Origin: Thermoplasmatota archaeon | GTDB taxonomy: Archaea > Thermoplasmatota > E2 > DHVEG-1 | Assembly: GCA_030612095.1 (NCBI GenBank) | Contig: JAUWOO010000089.1 | Span: forward strand, 1-7,552 | Direction of reading: 5' to 3' | Length of the DNA: 7,552 nucleotides | In this document: in pieces, positions 6,236-7,552 of the stretch | Layout: each line of letters opens with the position of its first letter | Numbering within the stretch: position 1 is the first letter of the stretch | Position numbers and translations under genes: made by a program | Notes under the pieces: generated by a model | What the model was told of the DNA's origin: nothing | Database searches by the model: none | Seen by the model: only the letters and a program-made list of their open reading frames with translations

Positions 6236-7552
6236 TTATTCCCCAATATTAAATATTATCACTTCAATTTCATCAGTAGCAGTATTTCCTCCATTGTCAT
6301 ACACTATAACTTTTAACTCATGTCTCCCTACAGCAAATTCATTCCAAAGCCATCGGTAGGGTTCAACATCATCATTACTTTTCAAAACATCATCGATACA
6401 AAATTCAACTTTTTCTATTCCATTCTCATCATATGCATCTGCTTCAACTGTTATTTCTCCAATTACAATGGTATTATCAATGAGGATAGGCATTATTTCT
6501 CTGTCAGCGATATACAAATATCCCTCTTTTGGTTTTTCAAAGTATATTATCGGTTTATCTCCTTCTTTCAAGAAAAGAATTCTAGAACCATAAGCAGGTA
6601 TAGATATCTCAAAATTTGATGGATTGTGGACCATAAAAGTCTCATTGTTTAGCCCATCATACAAAAAGGTTCCATCATCCAAGAAGGACAGATTAAGCGT
6701 TGATGTTGCTTGTTTGTCTAAGTAATTAATTGCAACAATTACCTTTTCATCATCGTACTCTCTCGAGTAAGCATAGGTAGTATCTCCAGATTTCCAGACA
6801 TTTTCAATTGTGCCGTATTTCAGAGCAGGATCTTGATTTCTAAAGCCAAGAACATTTTTCCAGTGATTCCTACGAATTTCAGAAGTTTCTACAGAACTAC
6901 CATCTATTCCATGATATTCATCTACTGTTTCATTACCATATAGCTCATAGTGTGTAACCTTTGGAATGCCTGGAATAGTGGAAATCAAAACCACCATAGG
7001 GAAATATTGAGGGTCATTCACAATGAAATTTGCAATGCCTTCTACAAGTCTTGTCCACGTACTGATAAACCTGAATCTTTGTCTATTATAGGATACGGGC
7101 TCATTGTTAATCCAATCGATGAATTCACTAGAAGATATCTCGGATTCAACCAGGTGAGGTAGTAAAAAAGGGAAAGAAATGCTTTCGCTAACCTCAGCAA
7201 CCTCATCAACCATTGTATCTGGTGGATAATATGGAAAGGAGCAGAACCAATTGGATTTAGCAGATTCAGTGGAAGGTGCTTCACCTATAAGGACTTCATC
7301 TGGATTTTTGATTTTTGCCAACTCCCTATAATAGATCATTGGTGAATATTTCGCATCTACTGGATATGGACATGGTATACCCTCACAACTATGACACACA
7401 ATACCCCAGCCACACATCCATGAATAGACATTCTCCTCTTCCCTGCAGGTAAGTTCACATGGTGCATCCAATCGTTCACCATCAAATCCGTAATCCTGCA
7501 ACCTCCTATATTCGTCTTTGAAAAATTCTATTACATCCTGTGAAGACCAGTT
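6236..7552 (-). CDS. GH13-like (alpha-amylase superfamily) protein, N-terminus beyond the window
   Basis: The frame is open to the right edge, so the 5' part is missing; 438 residues are visible, starting NWSSQDVIEFF, and the stop is TAA at 6236-6238. The apparent start at 7501 is a TTG inside a conserved helix and is not a real start. The visible part begins just before region II: GFDGERLDAP (D29 of the visible part as nucleophile position), then EVLIGEAP (E91 as acid/base position). At the region IV place it reads ISTWTRL, without the expected NHD, and STIPGIPK marks strand 8. Between region II and III lies a 6-Cys insert (CELTC, MC, VC, HSC, IPC). The C-terminal all-beta domain and Ig-like domain closely match the downstream paralogue, with about three quarters identical residues and no gap by eye; the barrel is much more divergent. 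It is followed after 4 bases by the paralogue, so the two are almost certainly one operon with coupled translation. Likely secreted, inferred from the paralogue. Confidence 0.8.
   Translation of the reverse strand, partial: NWSSQDVIEFFKDEYRRLQDYGFDGERLDAPCELTCREEENVYSWMCGWGIVCHSCEGIPCPYPVDAKYSPMIYYRELAKIKNPDEVLIGEAPSTESAKSNWFCSFPYYPPDTMVDEVAEVSESISFPFLLPHLVESEISSSEFIDWINNEPVSYNRQRFRFISTWTRLVEGIANFIVNDPQYFPMVVLISTIPGIPKVTHYELYGNETVDEYHGIDGSSVETSEIRRNHWKNVLGFRNQDPALKYGTIENVWKSGDTTYAYSREYDDEKVIVAINYLDKQATSTLNLSFLDDGTFLYDGLNNETFMVHNPSNFEISIPAYGSRILFLKEGDKPIIYFEKPKEGYLYIADREIMPILIDNTIVIGEITVEADAYDENGIEKVEFCIDDVLKSNDDVEPYRWLWNEFAVGRHELKVIVYDNGGNTATDEIEVIIFNIGE
6265..6880 (-). repeat. Direct repeat, copy 2: C-terminal module of the GH13-like paralogues
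   Basis: This is the partner of 4290-4905 at an offset of 1975 bases. It marks the tandem gene duplication. The high similarity is confined to the 3' third of each gene; further 5' the two genes differ much more. Confidence 0.75.

Noticed and set aside
5906..6316. 136-residue + strand open frame across the junction of the two GH13-like genes
   Set aside because: Antisense to two clearly coding genes, Ser/Pro/Ile-rich shadow composition, no promoter or ribosome site.
7042..7284. 80-residue - strand frame within the truncated GH13-like gene
   Set aside because: Out-of-frame shadow of the conserved gene, which has clear paralogue support.
7499..7501. TTG at 7501 as start of a 421-residue protein
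   Set aside because: The frame stays open to the edge and the upstream residues (DVIEFFKDEYRR) match the paralogue's DVIEIFKELYER, so the real start is outside the window.

Overview
The window is AT-rich and looks archaeal. Several start codons are preceded by TATA-box-like elements about 40-47 bases upstream. Some genes have a GAGGT/AGGTGA Shine-Dalgarno and others have none. The larger genes encode secreted or membrane-attached proteins rich in N-x-S/T sites. The style of the secreted proteins (Ig-like C-terminal domains of the 'DENGIEKVEF...YDN' type, small W/F/G-repeat secreted proteins) reminds me of euryarchaea of the Thermoplasmata and relatives. That placement is from memory and is not proven by anything in the window.

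Layout. The left part (1-1257) is on the + strand. It holds the 3' end of a small gene of unknown function, a four-helix membrane protein of unknown function, and a small secreted protein with short glycine/aromatic repeats and a CxxC pair. The last of these has its own promoter and a hairpin-plus-T terminator. The right part (1513-7552) is entirely on the - strand, so transcription converges around 1258-1512. Read in the direction of transcription it holds: a truncated alpha-amylase-superfamily (GH13-like) protein entering from the window edge; a second, full-length paralogue starting 4 bases after it; a hairpin terminator; a lipoprotein of unknown fold with its own promoter; and a GH39-like glycoside hydrolase with a signal peptide and a hydrophobic C-terminal tail.

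How the genes may work together (inference): the - strand block looks like a cell-surface or extracellular carbohydrate-processing locus. It has two tandem GH13-like proteins with Ig-like domains, a lipid-anchored accessory protein and a GH39-type retaining glycosidase. The two GH13-like proteins appear to keep the nucleophile Asp and the acid/base Glu. By eye they have lost the region I Asp/His and the region IV Asp of classical GH13 enzymes, and they carry Cys-rich insertions next to the active-site strand. This is the most unusual thing in the window. The paralogues align without gaps over their C-terminal third but differ greatly in the catalytic barrel. A 12-base sequence, ATTTGGGTGTAA, occurs upstream of both the small secreted protein and the lipoprotein and may be a shared regulatory element.

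No RNA gene, insertion sequence, CRISPR array or replication origin was seen.
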